Numbered from the stretch's first letter, positions 49,915 through 57,627 are shown. The stretch is DNA of 64,000 nucleotides from RYN-111 sp963760125 (GCA_963760125.1 CAVXBV010000006.1:124001-188000), one strand, 5' to 3'. A program made the numbers and translations. Notes: generated from the letters alone by a model not told the origin.

Positions 49915-51131
49915 CGCACGAAGACCAGCGACACGTCGTGCCCGCCGAAGCCGAAGCTGGTGGACAGCGCCGCGCTGTGCTGGAGCTGACGGGGGACGAC
50001 GCGCACGGCGTCCACGTCCGCGGCGTCGTCCGGGTCGTCGAGGTTGCGCACCGGCGGGACGAGCGCATCCCGCAGGGCCACGACCGTGGCCACGGCCTCG
50101 ACCGCACCGGCGGCGCCAAGCAGGTGCCCGGTGCAGGACTTGGTCGCCGTCACGGCCGGACGGTGGTCGCCGAGCGCGAGTGCCAGCGCGCGGGCTTCGG
50201 CGACGTCGCCGAGCGGCGTGCTGGTCGCGTGGGCGTTGACGTGGCCGATGTCGGTTGGGCTCAGGCCCGCATCGCGCAGCGCGAGGGTGATGCTGCGCGC
50301 CGCGCCGGTCCCCTCGGGGTCGGGGGCCGTGACGTGGTGGGCGTCGGAGGCGAGCCCCGCACCGCCCAAGAAGGCGTGGATGCGGGCACCGCGGGCCCGC
50401 GCGTGCTCCTCGGTCTCGAGCACGAGAACCCCCGCGCCCTCGCCGAGGACGAAGCCGTCGCGGCCCTTGTCGTACGGCCGGGAGGCGGCTTCGGGCTCGT
50501 CGTGCCGGGTCGAGAGCGCCCGCATCTGCGCGAAGCCGGCCATCGGCAGCGGGTGCACGCAGGCCTCGGCGCCACCGGCGACGACGACGTCCGCGCGCCC
50601 GCTGCGGAGCAGGTCGAGGGCGTAGGCGATGGCCTCCGCGCCGGAAGCACAAGCGCTGACCGGCGTGTGGACGCCGGCGCGTGCACCGAGGGCCAGGCCG
50701 ACCGTGGCCGCCGGCCCGTTGGGCATGAGCATCGGGACCAGGTGCGGGCTGACCGACCGGGGGCCCTTGTTGCGCAGGACGTCGGCCTGCGCCAGCAGGG
50801 TCATCGCCCCGCCGATACCGCTGCCGATGACGACGGCGAGGCGGTCGGGCTCGACGGCGGGCACGCCGGCGTCGTCCCAGGCCTCGCGGGCCGCGACGAG
50901 TGCGAGCTGCTGCACGCGGTCGAGGGTGCGGGCCTCGAGCCGCTCCAGGCGGCCCTCGAGGTCCACGGTCGCTGCCAGCCGGGCCGGCAGGGCGTCCCAG
51001 GACGTCCCCGACTCGTGGTCGCCCGACAGCAACCGCACGCCGGAGCGGCCCGTGAGCAGGCCCTCCGTCAGCGCAGCGACATCAGGGCCGAGCGGGGTGA
51101 GGGCCCCCAGCCCGGTGACAGCGACGGCCAT
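49911..51131 (-). CDS. fabF: 3-oxoacyl-ACP synthase II (FabF/KasA-like)
   Basis: Elongating condensing enzyme, 406 residues. Active-site triad Cys-His-His in VSACASGAEA, VNAHATSTPLGD and TKSCTGHLLGAAGAVEA. The N-terminus reads VAVTGLGALTPLG, as in the family. A C-terminal GFGGHDVSLVF closes the thiolase fold. It overlaps acpP (start 51131) by one nt of the stop and the accD-like gene by four. Confidence 0.94.
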   Translation of the reverse strand: MAVAVTGLGALTPLGPDVAALTEGLLTGRSGVRLLSGDHESGTSWDALPARLAATVDLEGRLERLEARTLDRVQQLALVAAREAWDDAGVPAVEPDRLAVVIGSGIGGAMTLLAQADVLRNKGPRSVSPHLVPMLMPNGPAATVGLALGARAGVHTPVSACASGAEAIAYALDLLRSGRADVVVAGGAEACVHPLPMAGFAQMRALSTRHDEPEAASRPYDKGRDGFVLGEGAGVLVLETEEHARARGARIHAFLGGAGLASDAHHVTAPDPEGTGAARSITLALRDAGLSPTDIGHVNAHATSTPLGDVAEARALALALGDHRPAVTATKSCTGHLLGAAGAVEAVATVVALRDALVPPVRNLDDPDDAADVDAVRVVPRQLQHSAALSTSFGFGGHDVSLVFVR

Positions 51132-51397
51132 CAGGCGGAGACGCCGGCCGAGGCCGCCACGGACGCGATGTAGTCGATCGCGTCGCCGACCGTCTTGAGA
51201 TCCTCGAGCGCCTCGTCGGGGATGCGCACGTCGAAGCGCTCCTCGCACGCGACGACGACCTCGACCATGGTGAGGCTGTCGACCTCGAGGTCGTTCTCGA
51301 AGGTGGCCTCGCGGGTGACCTTGTCGGCGGAGACGCCGGACACCTCCTCGAGGACCTCGGCGAGACCGGTGAGCAGGTCGTTCTGGGTGAGCGGCAT
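51131..51397 (-). CDS. acpP: Acyl carrier protein
   Basis: An 88-residue acidic ACP. The phosphopantetheine serine lies in LEVDSLTMVEVV, and the rest shows the four-helix pattern with VRIPDEALEDLKTVGDAIDYI. A clear ribosome site (AGGAG) lies before the ATG at 51397, the strongest in the operon, which fits the high demand for ACP. A 53-nt gap separates it from fabH, the only real gap inside the fabD-fabI run. Confidence 0.94.
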   Translation of the reverse strand: MPLTQNDLLTGLAEVLEEVSGVSADKVTREATFENDLEVDSLTMVEVVVACEERFDVRIPDEALEDLKTVGDAIDYIASVAASAGVSA

Positions 51398-51450
51398 GGC
51401 GGGTTCTCCTGGTGTGGGTTCCGGGACGCGAGCTGCGGCCTCGGGGTGGT

Positions 51451-52404
51451 TCAGGGAGCGAGCACGACCTGGGCGGCCGCGGTGAGGCCGGCGCCGAAAC
51501 CAGCGAGCAGGACGGCGTCTCCGCTCGTCACCTCGCCGCGCTCGAGCAGGCGGGCGAGGGCCAGTGGGACCGACGCAGCGCTGGTGTTGCCGCTGTCGAC
51601 GATGTCGCGGGCGACGACCACCCCGCCCAGACCGAGGGTGTTGACGACGGACTCGGTGATGCGGAGGTTGGCCTGGTGCGGCACGAACGCCGCCAGGTCG
51701 GCGACCTCGAGGCCCGCCTCGGCGCACGCGCGTCGGCACAGGTCGGGCAGCGAGGTCGTGGCCCAGCGGTAGATCGCCCGGCCCTCCATCGCCAGCCGGG
51801 GCGGCGAGCCGTGGATGGTGAGCTTGGCGTGCTGGGCGCCGTCGTGGGCCCAGACGACCGGGCCGATCTTCTCGGTGGCCGACGCCGACACGACGGCGGC
51901 GCCCGCCCCGTCACCGAACAGGAACGCCGTACCCCGATCGTCGTGGTCGACCATGTCCCACAGCCGCTCGGAGCCCACGACGAGGACGTGCTCGGAGGTG
52001 CCGGTGCGGATGCTGTCGGCGGCCAGGGCGAGGCCGTAGGTGAACCCGGCGCAGCCCGCGCCGATGTCGGAGGCACCGGCGGAGCGGGCGCCGAGCAGCG
52101 CTGCGACCTCCGGGGAACCGCCAGGCAGCGGGCCCGGCATCGAGCAGGTCGCGAGCAGGACGAAGCCGACATCCGCCGCGTCGACCCCAGCCGCAGCGAG
52201 GGCCTTGGCCCCGGCGCTGACGGCCATCTCCACGACGGTCTCGTCCGGCCCGGCGACGCCGCGCGTCACGATCCCGCTGCGCTCGCGGATCCACGCGTCG
52301 GTGGACCCGATGCGCTCGGCGAGGGCCAGGTTGTCACGACGGTCTGCAGGTCGGTGGGCGCCGAGGCCGGTGACGGCCGCCCCGCGCAGCACGCGAGGCC
52401 TCAC
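51451..52404 (-). CDS. fabH: 3-oxoacyl-ACP synthase III (FabH)
   Basis: Initiating condensing enzyme that joins an acyl-CoA primer to malonyl-ACP and so sets chain branching. The 317-residue protein has Cys in IGAGCAGFTYGLA, His in VPHQANLRI and Asn in DSGNTSAASVPLA, plus the DAWIRERSGIVTR loop. GTG 52404 overlaps the fabD stop (GTGA). Primer specificity (straight or branched) cannot be read. Confidence 0.94.
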   Translation of the reverse strand: MRPRVLRGAAVTGLGAHRPADRRDNLALAERIGSTDAWIRERSGIVTRGVAGPDETVVEMAVSAGAKALAAAGVDAADVGFVLLATCSMPGPLPGGSPEVAALLGARSAGASDIGAGCAGFTYGLALAADSIRTGTSEHVLVVGSERLWDMVDHDDRGTAFLFGDGAGAAVVSASATEKIGPVVWAHDGAQHAKLTIHGSPPRLAMEGRAIYRWATTSLPDLCRRACAEAGLEVADLAAFVPHQANLRITESVVNTLGLGGVVVARDIVDSGNTSAASVPLALARLLERGEVTSGDAVLLAGFGAGLTAAAQVVLAP

Positions 52405-53285
52405 GCCAGCACTCCGGCGTCGGCGGGGCTCGTCAGCGCGAGCAGGCCGACGTCGGGAAGACCCCGCTTCGCGATGGCGGTCAAGGTCCCCCCGGGGGCG
52501 AGCTCGATGACCCTGGTCGGTCGCAGCGACGCGATCGTGGTCAAGCACTGGTCGAACCGGACCGGCCCCGTGAGCTGACCGACCAGCCGGTCCAGCAGCC
52601 TTCGCCCGTCGGCGACCAGCGCGCCGTCGGCGTTGGCGACGACCTGGCAGGTCGGTGTCCCGGGAGTGATGCGGGCGACGAGGTCGCGCAGGCGCTCGAC
52701 CGCCGGGGCCATGGCGCGGGTGTGGAAGGCGCCGGCCGTCTCGAGCCGGCGCACCCGCGCCCGAGCCGGCGGGTCGGCGGCGAGGGCGTCGAGCCCCGTC
52801 ACCGGTCCGCCGAGCACGACCTGGCCCGCCACGTTGACCGTGGCGACCTCGAGGCCGTGCCGGAGCCCGGCCTCCTCGACCTCGACCGGATCGCCCCCGA
52901 GCACCGCGGCCAGGCCCGTGGGGGTCTGCGCCGCCGCGGCGGCCATGGCCCGTCCGCGCTCCGCAGCGAGCACGACGGCTGTTGTGGGATCGATCACGTT
53001 CGCCGCAGCCAGGGCAGCGAGCTCACCGACGCTGTGGCCGCAGACGACGTCCGGACGCACGTCGAGCGCCTGCAGGCTCAGCAGCGCGGTCGCGGTGAGC
53101 ACCGGCTGCGCCACGGCCGTGTCCCGCAGGGTGTCGGCATCCGCCTGAGTTCCCAGGTGGAGCAGGTCGATCCCCGCAGCAGCCGACCACTCCGCGAGCA
53201 GGGCACGGGCGCCCGGCAGGCCGAGCCACGGGAGCAGGAGGCCGGGCGACTGGGCACCTTGACCGGGTGCGAGGAGGACGATCAC
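52401..53285 (-). CDS. fabD: Malonyl-CoA:ACP transacylase (FabD)
   Basis: Loads malonyl groups onto ACP. The 294-residue protein begins VLLAPGQGAQSPG, has the nucleophile GHSVGELAALAAA (Ser about 86), and the malonyl-binding Arg follows in AAERGRAMA; the catalytic His is in GAFHTRAM. GTG 53285 has CACGCT six nt upstream, indicating its own leaderless promoter downstream of fasR. A 17-bp palindrome lies 68-84 nt upstream of the start. Confidence 0.94.
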   Translation of the reverse strand: MIVLLAPGQGAQSPGLLLPWLGLPGARALLAEWSAAAGIDLLHLGTQADADTLRDTAVAQPVLTATALLSLQALDVRPDVVCGHSVGELAALAAANVIDPTTAVVLAAERGRAMAAAAAQTPTGLAAVLGGDPVEVEEAGLRHGLEVATVNVAGQVVLGGPVTGLDALAADPPARARVRRLETAGAFHTRAMAPAVERLRDLVARITPGTPTCQVVANADGALVADGRRLLDRLVGQLTGPVRFDQCLTTIASLRPTRVIELAPGGTLTAIAKRGLPDVGLLALTSPADAGVLA

Positions 53286-53291
53286 TGGGAC

Positions 53292-53297
53292 AGCGTG
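53292..53297 (-). promoter_or_regulatory. -10 element for leaderless fabD operon
   Basis: On the minus strand CACGCT is followed by 6 nt (GTCCCA) and the fabD GTG at 53285. It is one of several CANNNT hexamers found at this exact spacing in the window. The weak first base fits a promoter that needs an activator such as FasR. Confidence 0.38.
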
Positions 53298-53352
53298 GCC
53301 TGTTCGGGACGCCGTCGGGGGCGTCGCGGTCGACCGAAACCGGCCGGTGACC

Positions 53353-53369
53353 TTGTAGGAAACCTACAA
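53353..53369. promoter_or_regulatory. Perfect 7-bp inverted repeat, candidate FasR operator
   Basis: TTGTAGGAAACCTACAA: two perfect 7-bp arms around AAA. It is AT-rich against the local background. It overlaps the TAG stop of fasR (53366 to 53364) and lies centred 76 nt upstream of the fabD start. In Streptomyces FasR activates the fabD operon, and this upstream position suits an activator. The DNA-binding protein is inferred from location only. Confidence 0.55.
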
Positions 53370-54500
53370 CGGATGCGTCCGACCCAGGACGAGGGCGACG
53401 CGGATCACGTGGGCGTCCCGTGCCTGCATGAGATCGAGCCCGAGCAGGTCGTCGATCTTGCGGAGGCGGTACCGCACCGTGTTGGCGTGGACGTAGAGCA
53501 GCCGAGCCGTCCCCTCGAGCGACCCCCCGGTGTCCAGGAAGGTCGAGGCGGTCCCCAGCAGGTCTCCGCCGGCGGCGTCGAGGGGTCCCCAGACCCGCTC
53601 GAGCAGCCGCGTCCGGGCGCGCGCGTCCCCGAGCACCACGCGTTCGGCGAGCAGGTGGTCCGCCGCGACCGGACGGGGCGCGTCGGACCAGGCCGCGACG
53701 GCCATCAGGCCGGAGAGCGCGTCCTGGACGCTCGTCGCCGCACCCGCGAGGTCGTCGGCTTGCGGCCCCACCACCACCGGCCCGTCGGGCAGCGCGGCGA
53801 CGATCTGCTCGACGGCCCGCTGGACCGTCCCGTGGCCCCCGACCACGACGACCAAGCCGCCGCCGACCTCGCCGGTCAGGACGAACAGCCCGGAGTGGCG
53901 GGCGTGCCCGCGTAGGTCCTCGAGCTTGGGCTCGAGCGCACCCTCGGGGACCGGAGTGGCCAGCGCGGTCGTCCACGTCGGTCGCCCCCACCCCAGCGAC
54001 GCGGCCCGGGACAGCGTGAGGTCACCGACCTGGTCGCGGACGAGCGCCTCGACGACGCCGGCCTCGAGGCGCGCGTCCCACGCACCCCGTGCCTCCGCCG
54101 CGGCGGCGTACACCTCCGCGGCAGCGAAGGCGATCTCGCGGGAGTAGCGCAGCACGGACTCCAGCAGCTCGCGCTCCTCCCCCGGGACGGCCAGGTCGGG
54201 GACCTGCTCCTCGAGGACGCCGACAACGACCCTGATGAGCTGCACGGTCTGCTTGAGGTTGATCGACCGCGTGAGCTCGCGCGGGGCCGCTCCGAACACG
54301 TCCGGGGCGGGGGCCGGGGCGGCGGCGGCGTCACGCAGCCAGACGGTGAAGGCGCCGATGCCGGCCTGGACGACGAGGCCGACATCCGCCCGCTGGGCCG
54401 CGGACAGCGCCGTGAACCACGGGAGGCCGTCCATCCGGCGCACGGCGTCCGTCGACAGCCGGGACGACGCCCGACGCACGCGCTGCCAGGTGGTCGCCAC
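53364..54500 (-). CDS. fasR: FasR-like PucR-family regulator of fatty-acid synthesis
   Basis: A 378-residue PucR/CdaR-type regulator. The N-terminal ~170 residues form the family's helical sensor region (SINLKQTVQLIRVVVGVLEEQ), then a GGDEF-like middle domain without catalytic residues, and the C-terminal HTH LEGTARLLYVHANTVRYRLRKIDDLLGLDL. Position directly upstream of fabD in the same orientation is that of fasR in Streptomyces, where it activates the fab genes. GTG 54500 follows TAGCCT by six nt. Effector unknown; acyl-CoA or acyl-ACP is a guess. Confidence 0.88.
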   Translation of the reverse strand: MATTWQRVRRASSRLSTDAVRRMDGLPWFTALSAAQRADVGLVVQAGIGAFTVWLRDAAAAPAPAPDVFGAAPRELTRSINLKQTVQLIRVVVGVLEEQVPDLAVPGEERELLESVLRYSREIAFAAAEVYAAAAEARGAWDARLEAGVVEALVRDQVGDLTLSRAASLGWGRPTWTTALATPVPEGALEPKLEDLRGHARHSGLFVLTGEVGGGLVVVVGGHGTVQRAVEQIVAALPDGPVVVGPQADDLAGAATSVQDALSGLMAVAAWSDAPRPVAADHLLAERVVLGDARARTRLLERVWGPLDAAGGDLLGTASTFLDTGGSLEGTARLLYVHANTVRYRLRKIDDLLGLDLMQARDAHVIRVALVLGRTHPL

Positions 54501-54506
54501 CGGCGC

Positions 54507-54512
54507 AGGCTA
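54507..54512 (-). promoter_or_regulatory. -10 element for leaderless fasR
   Basis: On the minus strand TAGCCT is followed by 6 nt (GCGCCG) and the fasR GTG at 54500. No ribosome site is present. Confidence 0.45.
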
Positions 54513-54545
54513 GCCCGGCGGGTCTCGCGCAGCCGCAAGCGCCGG

Positions 54546-55043
54546 CTACAGAAAGGCCGCCGTCGTGCCGCCGAGCGGCATCGGCTCCATCCCCATCTTG
54601 GCGTGATCCCAGGAGCGGGTCCGCTCGACGTCCACGCGGACGGCCACCCGCTTGGTGAGCATCATCTCGACGAACGGCCTCATCTCCTCCGTGTACGGCC
54701 CGGTGTAGCGCTCCCAGACGCTGACGCCGACCTGCCAGAGCGCCTCCGCGTCATCGATCACCGCGGCCCGACCCTCGAACGAGACGCCCTTGAGCGAGTC
54801 GTAGGTGTGCCCGCTCTCGATGAGCACCGTGATCCGGTTGTCGCGTCCGAGGTTGACGGCCTTCTGCGACCGGCCCTTGGTCTCGAACCAGATCACCCCG
54901 TCGATCACCGCGTACCACATCGCCACCAGGTGCGGCATCCCGTCCGGACCGATCGTGGCCATCGTCGCGGCCCGCGACTGCTCCAGGAAGGCTGCGATCT
55001 CCCCATCGGTCATCTGGATCTTCGCGCGCTGGTTGGTTCCCAT
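54546..55043 (-). CDS. PPOX-class flavin/F420-dependent oxidoreductase
   Basis: A 165-residue split-barrel protein of the pyridoxamine-phosphate-oxidase-like superfamily. It begins MGTNQRAKIQMTDGEIAAFL and has TMATIGPDGMPHLVAMWYAV, typical of actinobacterial PPOX proteins that bind F420 or FMN. Cofactor contacts are in KGRSQKAVNL and ITVLIESG. Substrate unknown. The ATG at 55043 is part of a palindromic operator of the KstR type, so expression is probably repressed by a TetR regulator. Confidence 0.83.
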   Translation of the reverse strand: MGTNQRAKIQMTDGEIAAFLEQSRAATMATIGPDGMPHLVAMWYAVIDGVIWFETKGRSQKAVNLGRDNRITVLIESGHTYDSLKGVSFEGRAAVIDDAEALWQVGVSVWERYTGPYTEEMRPFVEMMLTKRVAVRVDVERTRSWDHAKMGMEPMPLGGTTAAFL

Positions 55044-55056
55044 AGAACGTGTTCTA
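55043..55056. promoter_or_regulatory. KstR-type palindrome over start codon
   Basis: The minus strand reads TAGAACACGTTCTA, a perfect match to TnnAACnnGTTnnA, the operator of the TetR cholesterol-catabolism repressor KstR as known in mycobacteria. Its last base is the A of the PPOX ATG and its first TAG is the stop codon of the upstream gene. Binding there would block the start region. Other TetR repressors of acyl-CoA metabolism use similar AGAAC-GTTCT sites, so the identity of the regulator is open. Confidence 0.5.
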
Positions 55057-55851
55057 GCAGATGCCGCGCGCCAGCGCAGCCAGGCGGCCGCGCAGCACCG
55101 CGGCCTCGGACGCGAACGCACGCTGCCCCTCGACGTACGTGCTCCGGCCGTCGGCGGTCTCGATCGGGACCGGCGACAGCCCAAGAGCCTCGAAGTCGTA
55201 CGGCGAGGCGCGCATGTCCAGCACGCGCACGCGACGAGCGAGGTCGAAGCAGTCGCCCACGACCTCGGCGGGGATCCACGGGGACAGCTTGAAGGACCAC
55301 TTGTAGAGGTCCATGTTCGCGTGCAGGCAGCCCCCCTGCTCCAGGTCGCCCTGGTCCTCGCGCGTCGGCTGCAGCAGGTTCAGCGGACGCGCCGGTGCGG
55401 TGAAGAACCGGAAGGCGTCATGGTGGGTGCAGCGCAGGGGTTGGGCCTCGACCACTGCAGCCGTCCCCTCCTCCCCGAGCCGCAGTGGCCAGTCGCGGTG
55501 CCGGCGCTCGTCCCGGTAGACCATCGCCCACTCGTGCAGGCCGAAGCACCCGAAACCGGCCGGCCGGGACGCCGTGCGCTCCAGCAGATCCGCGACCCAC
55601 GCAGCGGTGCGCCGCGCCCGATCGGTCACCTCGAGCCAGGGCTGGTCCCCGTCGTACGCCTCGCACACGACGCCGGCACCTGGCGACCACCGGCGCAAGC
55701 GCGACGGACGGTGCGCGTAGTAGGTGAACAGGAAGTCCTCCACCGGGTGCGGCTCGGCCCGCGAGGCCCGCTCGCGATGACCCGCGGTCCAGGTGTCGAC
55801 CCGCTGCTCGTGCGCGGACCGGCGAGCGGTCCACTCCGCGACGGTGAGCAC
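55054..55851 (-). CDS. Conserved actinobacterial protein, often named 3-methyladenine DNA glycosylase
   Basis: A 265-residue soluble protein. Proteins of this type (WTARRSAHEQRVDTWT, HPVEDFLFTYYAHRPSRLRRW, GGCLHANMDLYKWSFKLSPW) are, to my recollection, often labelled 3-methyladenine DNA glycosylase in actinobacteria. I see no HhH-GPD, AlkC/AlkD or Tag features, and a true Tag is encoded at 4155-4712, so the label is doubtful. Conserved His, Cys and Trp residues (GCFGLHEWAMVYR, CTHHDAFRFF) suggest a binding or catalytic site. GTG 55851 lies immediately before the gamma-carbonic anhydrase stop. Confidence 0.6.
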   Translation of the reverse strand: MLTVAEWTARRSAHEQRVDTWTAGHRERASRAEPHPVEDFLFTYYAHRPSRLRRWSPGAGVVCEAYDGDQPWLEVTDRARRTAAWVADLLERTASRPAGFGCFGLHEWAMVYRDERRHRDWPLRLGEEGTAAVVEAQPLRCTHHDAFRFFTAPARPLNLLQPTREDQGDLEQGGCLHANMDLYKWSFKLSPWIPAEVVGDCFDLARRVRVLDMRASPYDFEALGLSPVPIETADGRSTYVEGQRAFASEAAVLRGRLAALARGIC

Positions 55852-56367
55852 TCAGGTCTCGCTGGCCGCCGCGTGTGCGACGCGCAGGTCGTCGTACAGC
55901 GCCGCGTTCAGCTCGATGCCAGCAAGCTCCTCGTCGGTGGTGCGTCGGCGCACCTTCCCCGGCGCACCGACGACCAGGGACCGCGGCGGGATGACGGTGC
56001 CGGCCGTCACGAGGGCCCCTGCCCCCACCATCGAACCGTGGCCGATGACCGCACCGTTCATGACGATCGCCCCCATGCCGATGAGGACGTCGTCCTCGAC
56101 GACGCAGCCGTGCAGCACTGCGCTGTGGCCGACCGAGACGCCCCGGCCGACGCGCAGCGGGAACCCGGGGTCGGTGTGCAGCACGGCCCCGTCCTGCAGG
56201 TTGCTGCCCGTCCCGACGCTGATGGCGTCGCCGTCGCCGCGGACCACCGCGGAGTACCAGACGCTCACCCGGGCGAACAGCCGCACGTCCCCCACCACGA
56301 CGGCGTGCGGCGCGATCCACGCGGTCGGGTCGACCTGGGGGGTGTGACCGGAGACGGTGAGCAGCAT
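55852..56367 (-). CDS. Gamma-carbonic anhydrase family protein
   Basis: A 171-residue left-handed beta-helix (hexapeptide repeat) protein of the gamma-CA/PaaY/YrdA type. Metal-ligand histidines appear in VLHTDPG and GHSAVLHG. The Gln and Asp of the catalytic loop are in NLQDGAVLH and SAVVRGDGD. A trimeric zinc or iron enzyme is expected; carbonic anhydrase activity is not assured in this subgroup. ATG 56367 has TAGCGT seven nt upstream. Confidence 0.87.
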   Translation of the reverse strand: MLLTVSGHTPQVDPTAWIAPHAVVVGDVRLFARVSVWYSAVVRGDGDAISVGTGSNLQDGAVLHTDPGFPLRVGRGVSVGHSAVLHGCVVEDDVLIGMGAIVMNGAVIGHGSMVGAGALVTAGTVIPPRSLVVGAPGKVRRRTTDEELAGIELNAALYDDLRVAHAAASET

Positions 56368-56374
56368 CTGGCAG

Positions 56375-56380
56375 ACGCTA
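56375..56380 (-). promoter_or_regulatory. -10 element for leaderless gamma-CA gene
   Basis: On the minus strand TAGCGT is followed by 7 nt (CTGCCAG) and the ATG at 56367. The divergent methyltransferase start (56414) has CAGGCT at 56402-56407, six nt upstream, so both starts of this 46-bp intergenic region fit leaderless promoters. Confidence 0.42.
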
Positions 56381-56413
56381 GCGGCCCCCGCCCGCACACG
56401 GCAGGCTGTGCGC

Positions 56414-57025
56414 ATGAGCTGGTACGTCGAGAAGGTCGTCCCCCGTCTGGTGGAGGCCGGCTTGTCGCTCCGGACCACCGCCGACACCCGTCGCGAGGTC
56501 TGCGAGGGGCTCACCGGCCGGGTCGTCGAGATCGGTTTCGGGTCGGGGATGAACGTCCCCTTCTACCCCGCGGGACTGGCGAGCGTCGACGCCGTCGAAC
56601 CCAGCGACCTGGGCTGGGAGCGGGCGCAGGGCCGGGTCCGCGCCTCCCCCGTTCCCGTCCGCCGTTCAGGCCTGGACGGTCAGCGGCTGCCCTTCGAGGA
56701 CAGGTCCTTCGACAGCGCGCTGTGCACGTGGACGCTGTGCACCGTTCCTGAGGCGTCTGCCGCCGTCGCGGAGCTGCGCCGGGTGCTCCGCCCCGGCGGG
56801 ACGCTGCACCTGGTCGAGCACGGCCTGGCCCCCGACGACGGGGTCCGGACCTGGCAGCGACGGCTCGAACCCCTGCAGCGCAGGGCCTTCGGAGGCTGCC
56901 ACCTCACCCGCGAGGTGGCAGCGCTCCTGGCGGCAGGGGGCTTCAGCACCGACGGGCTGCGTGCGTTCTACGAGAAGGGCGCGCCGAAGCCGTTCGTCGC
57001 CCTCACCCTCGGCACGGCGCGCTGA
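56414..57025 (+). CDS. Class I SAM-dependent methyltransferase (Ubi/Coq type)
   Basis: A 203-residue methyltransferase. Motif I is VVEIGFGSGMNVPFYP, motif II region VDAVEPSDLG, post-motif LPFEDRSFDSALCTWTLCTV and motif III ELRRVLRPGGTLHLVEHG. A C-terminal PLQRRAFGGCHLTREVAALL segment is typical of small METTL7-like or UbiE-like enzymes. Substrate unknown. It converges on the secreted repeat protein with a 2-nt gap. Confidence 0.87.
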   Translation: MSWYVEKVVPRLVEAGLSLRTTADTRREVCEGLTGRVVEIGFGSGMNVPFYPAGLASVDAVEPSDLGWERAQGRVRASPVPVRRSGLDGQRLPFEDRSFDSALCTWTLCTVPEASAAVAELRRVLRPGGTLHLVEHGLAPDDGVRTWQRRLEPLQRRAFGGCHLTREVAALLAAGGFSTDGLRAFYEKGAPKPFVALTLGTAR

Positions 57026-57027
57026 CG

Positions 57028-57627
57028 TCAGCCCTGGGCATCCGGGGCGGGCTCGACGTCGCCGGGCCGGGAACCGCGGGTCGGCTTGGTGCGGTTGACC
57101 CGGTCGGTCACCCGCTCGGTGAGCGTGCTCGCGACCTTGTCGGCCTGGGCCTGGGTGAGCCGTCCGGCGGCCACGTCCTTGGCGAGATGGTCCTTCGCCG
57201 CGGCGACGAGCGCCGTCACGAGCGTGTCGACCGGGACCTTCTGCGCCGCGGCGATGTCCGCGAGGCTGGACCCGCTCATGAGCTGGGTGCGCAGCTCGGC
57301 CGCGGTCAGCCCGAGCACCTTGGCGGCGGCGGCAGCCTCGTCGGCGCGCAGCCCGTGGCCGTGCCGTCCAGGTCCACCCCTGCCGTCACGCCCCTCCTGG
57401 CCCCGCTTCGGCAGGGCGCCGTCCAAGGTGCTGGCGACCTTGTCGGCCTGCGCCTGGGTGATCGTGCCATCGCTGACCAGCCCACCCAGCGCGGACTTCA
57501 GGGCGCCGAGCCGGGAGCTAACCGGGTTCGCGGACGACTCTGCGGAGGCCGGTGTGAGGGCCACGGCTCCCATGAACCCCCCGACGAGCGAGCCGGACAG
57601 GACGAGGGCGGCGGTACGTGAGCGCAT
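57028..57627 (-). CDS. Secreted protein with duplicated QAQADKVASTL segment
   Basis: A 199-residue exported protein. Signal peptide of about 29 residues ending ASA. The mature part contains two copies of a short motif, GTITQAQADKVASTLDG (about 54-70) and GRLTQAQADKVASTLTE (about 157-173). They flank a His/Gly/Arg-rich stretch (GGPGRHGHG) and a central VLGLTAAELRTQLMSGSSLADIAAAQ segment. The motif resembles DUF2680/YckD-like helical repeats. ATG 57627 has GGAGGAG upstream. Function unknown; a cell-wall or chaperone-like role is speculation. Confidence 0.65.
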   Translation of the reverse strand: MRSRTAALVLSGSLVGGFMGAVALTPASAESSANPVSSRLGALKSALGGLVSDGTITQAQADKVASTLDGALPKRGQEGRDGRGGPGRHGHGLRADEAAAAAKVLGLTAAELRTQLMSGSSLADIAAAQKVPVDTLVTALVAAAKDHLAKDVAAGRLTQAQADKVASTLTERVTDRVNRTKPTRGSRPGDVEPAPDAQG

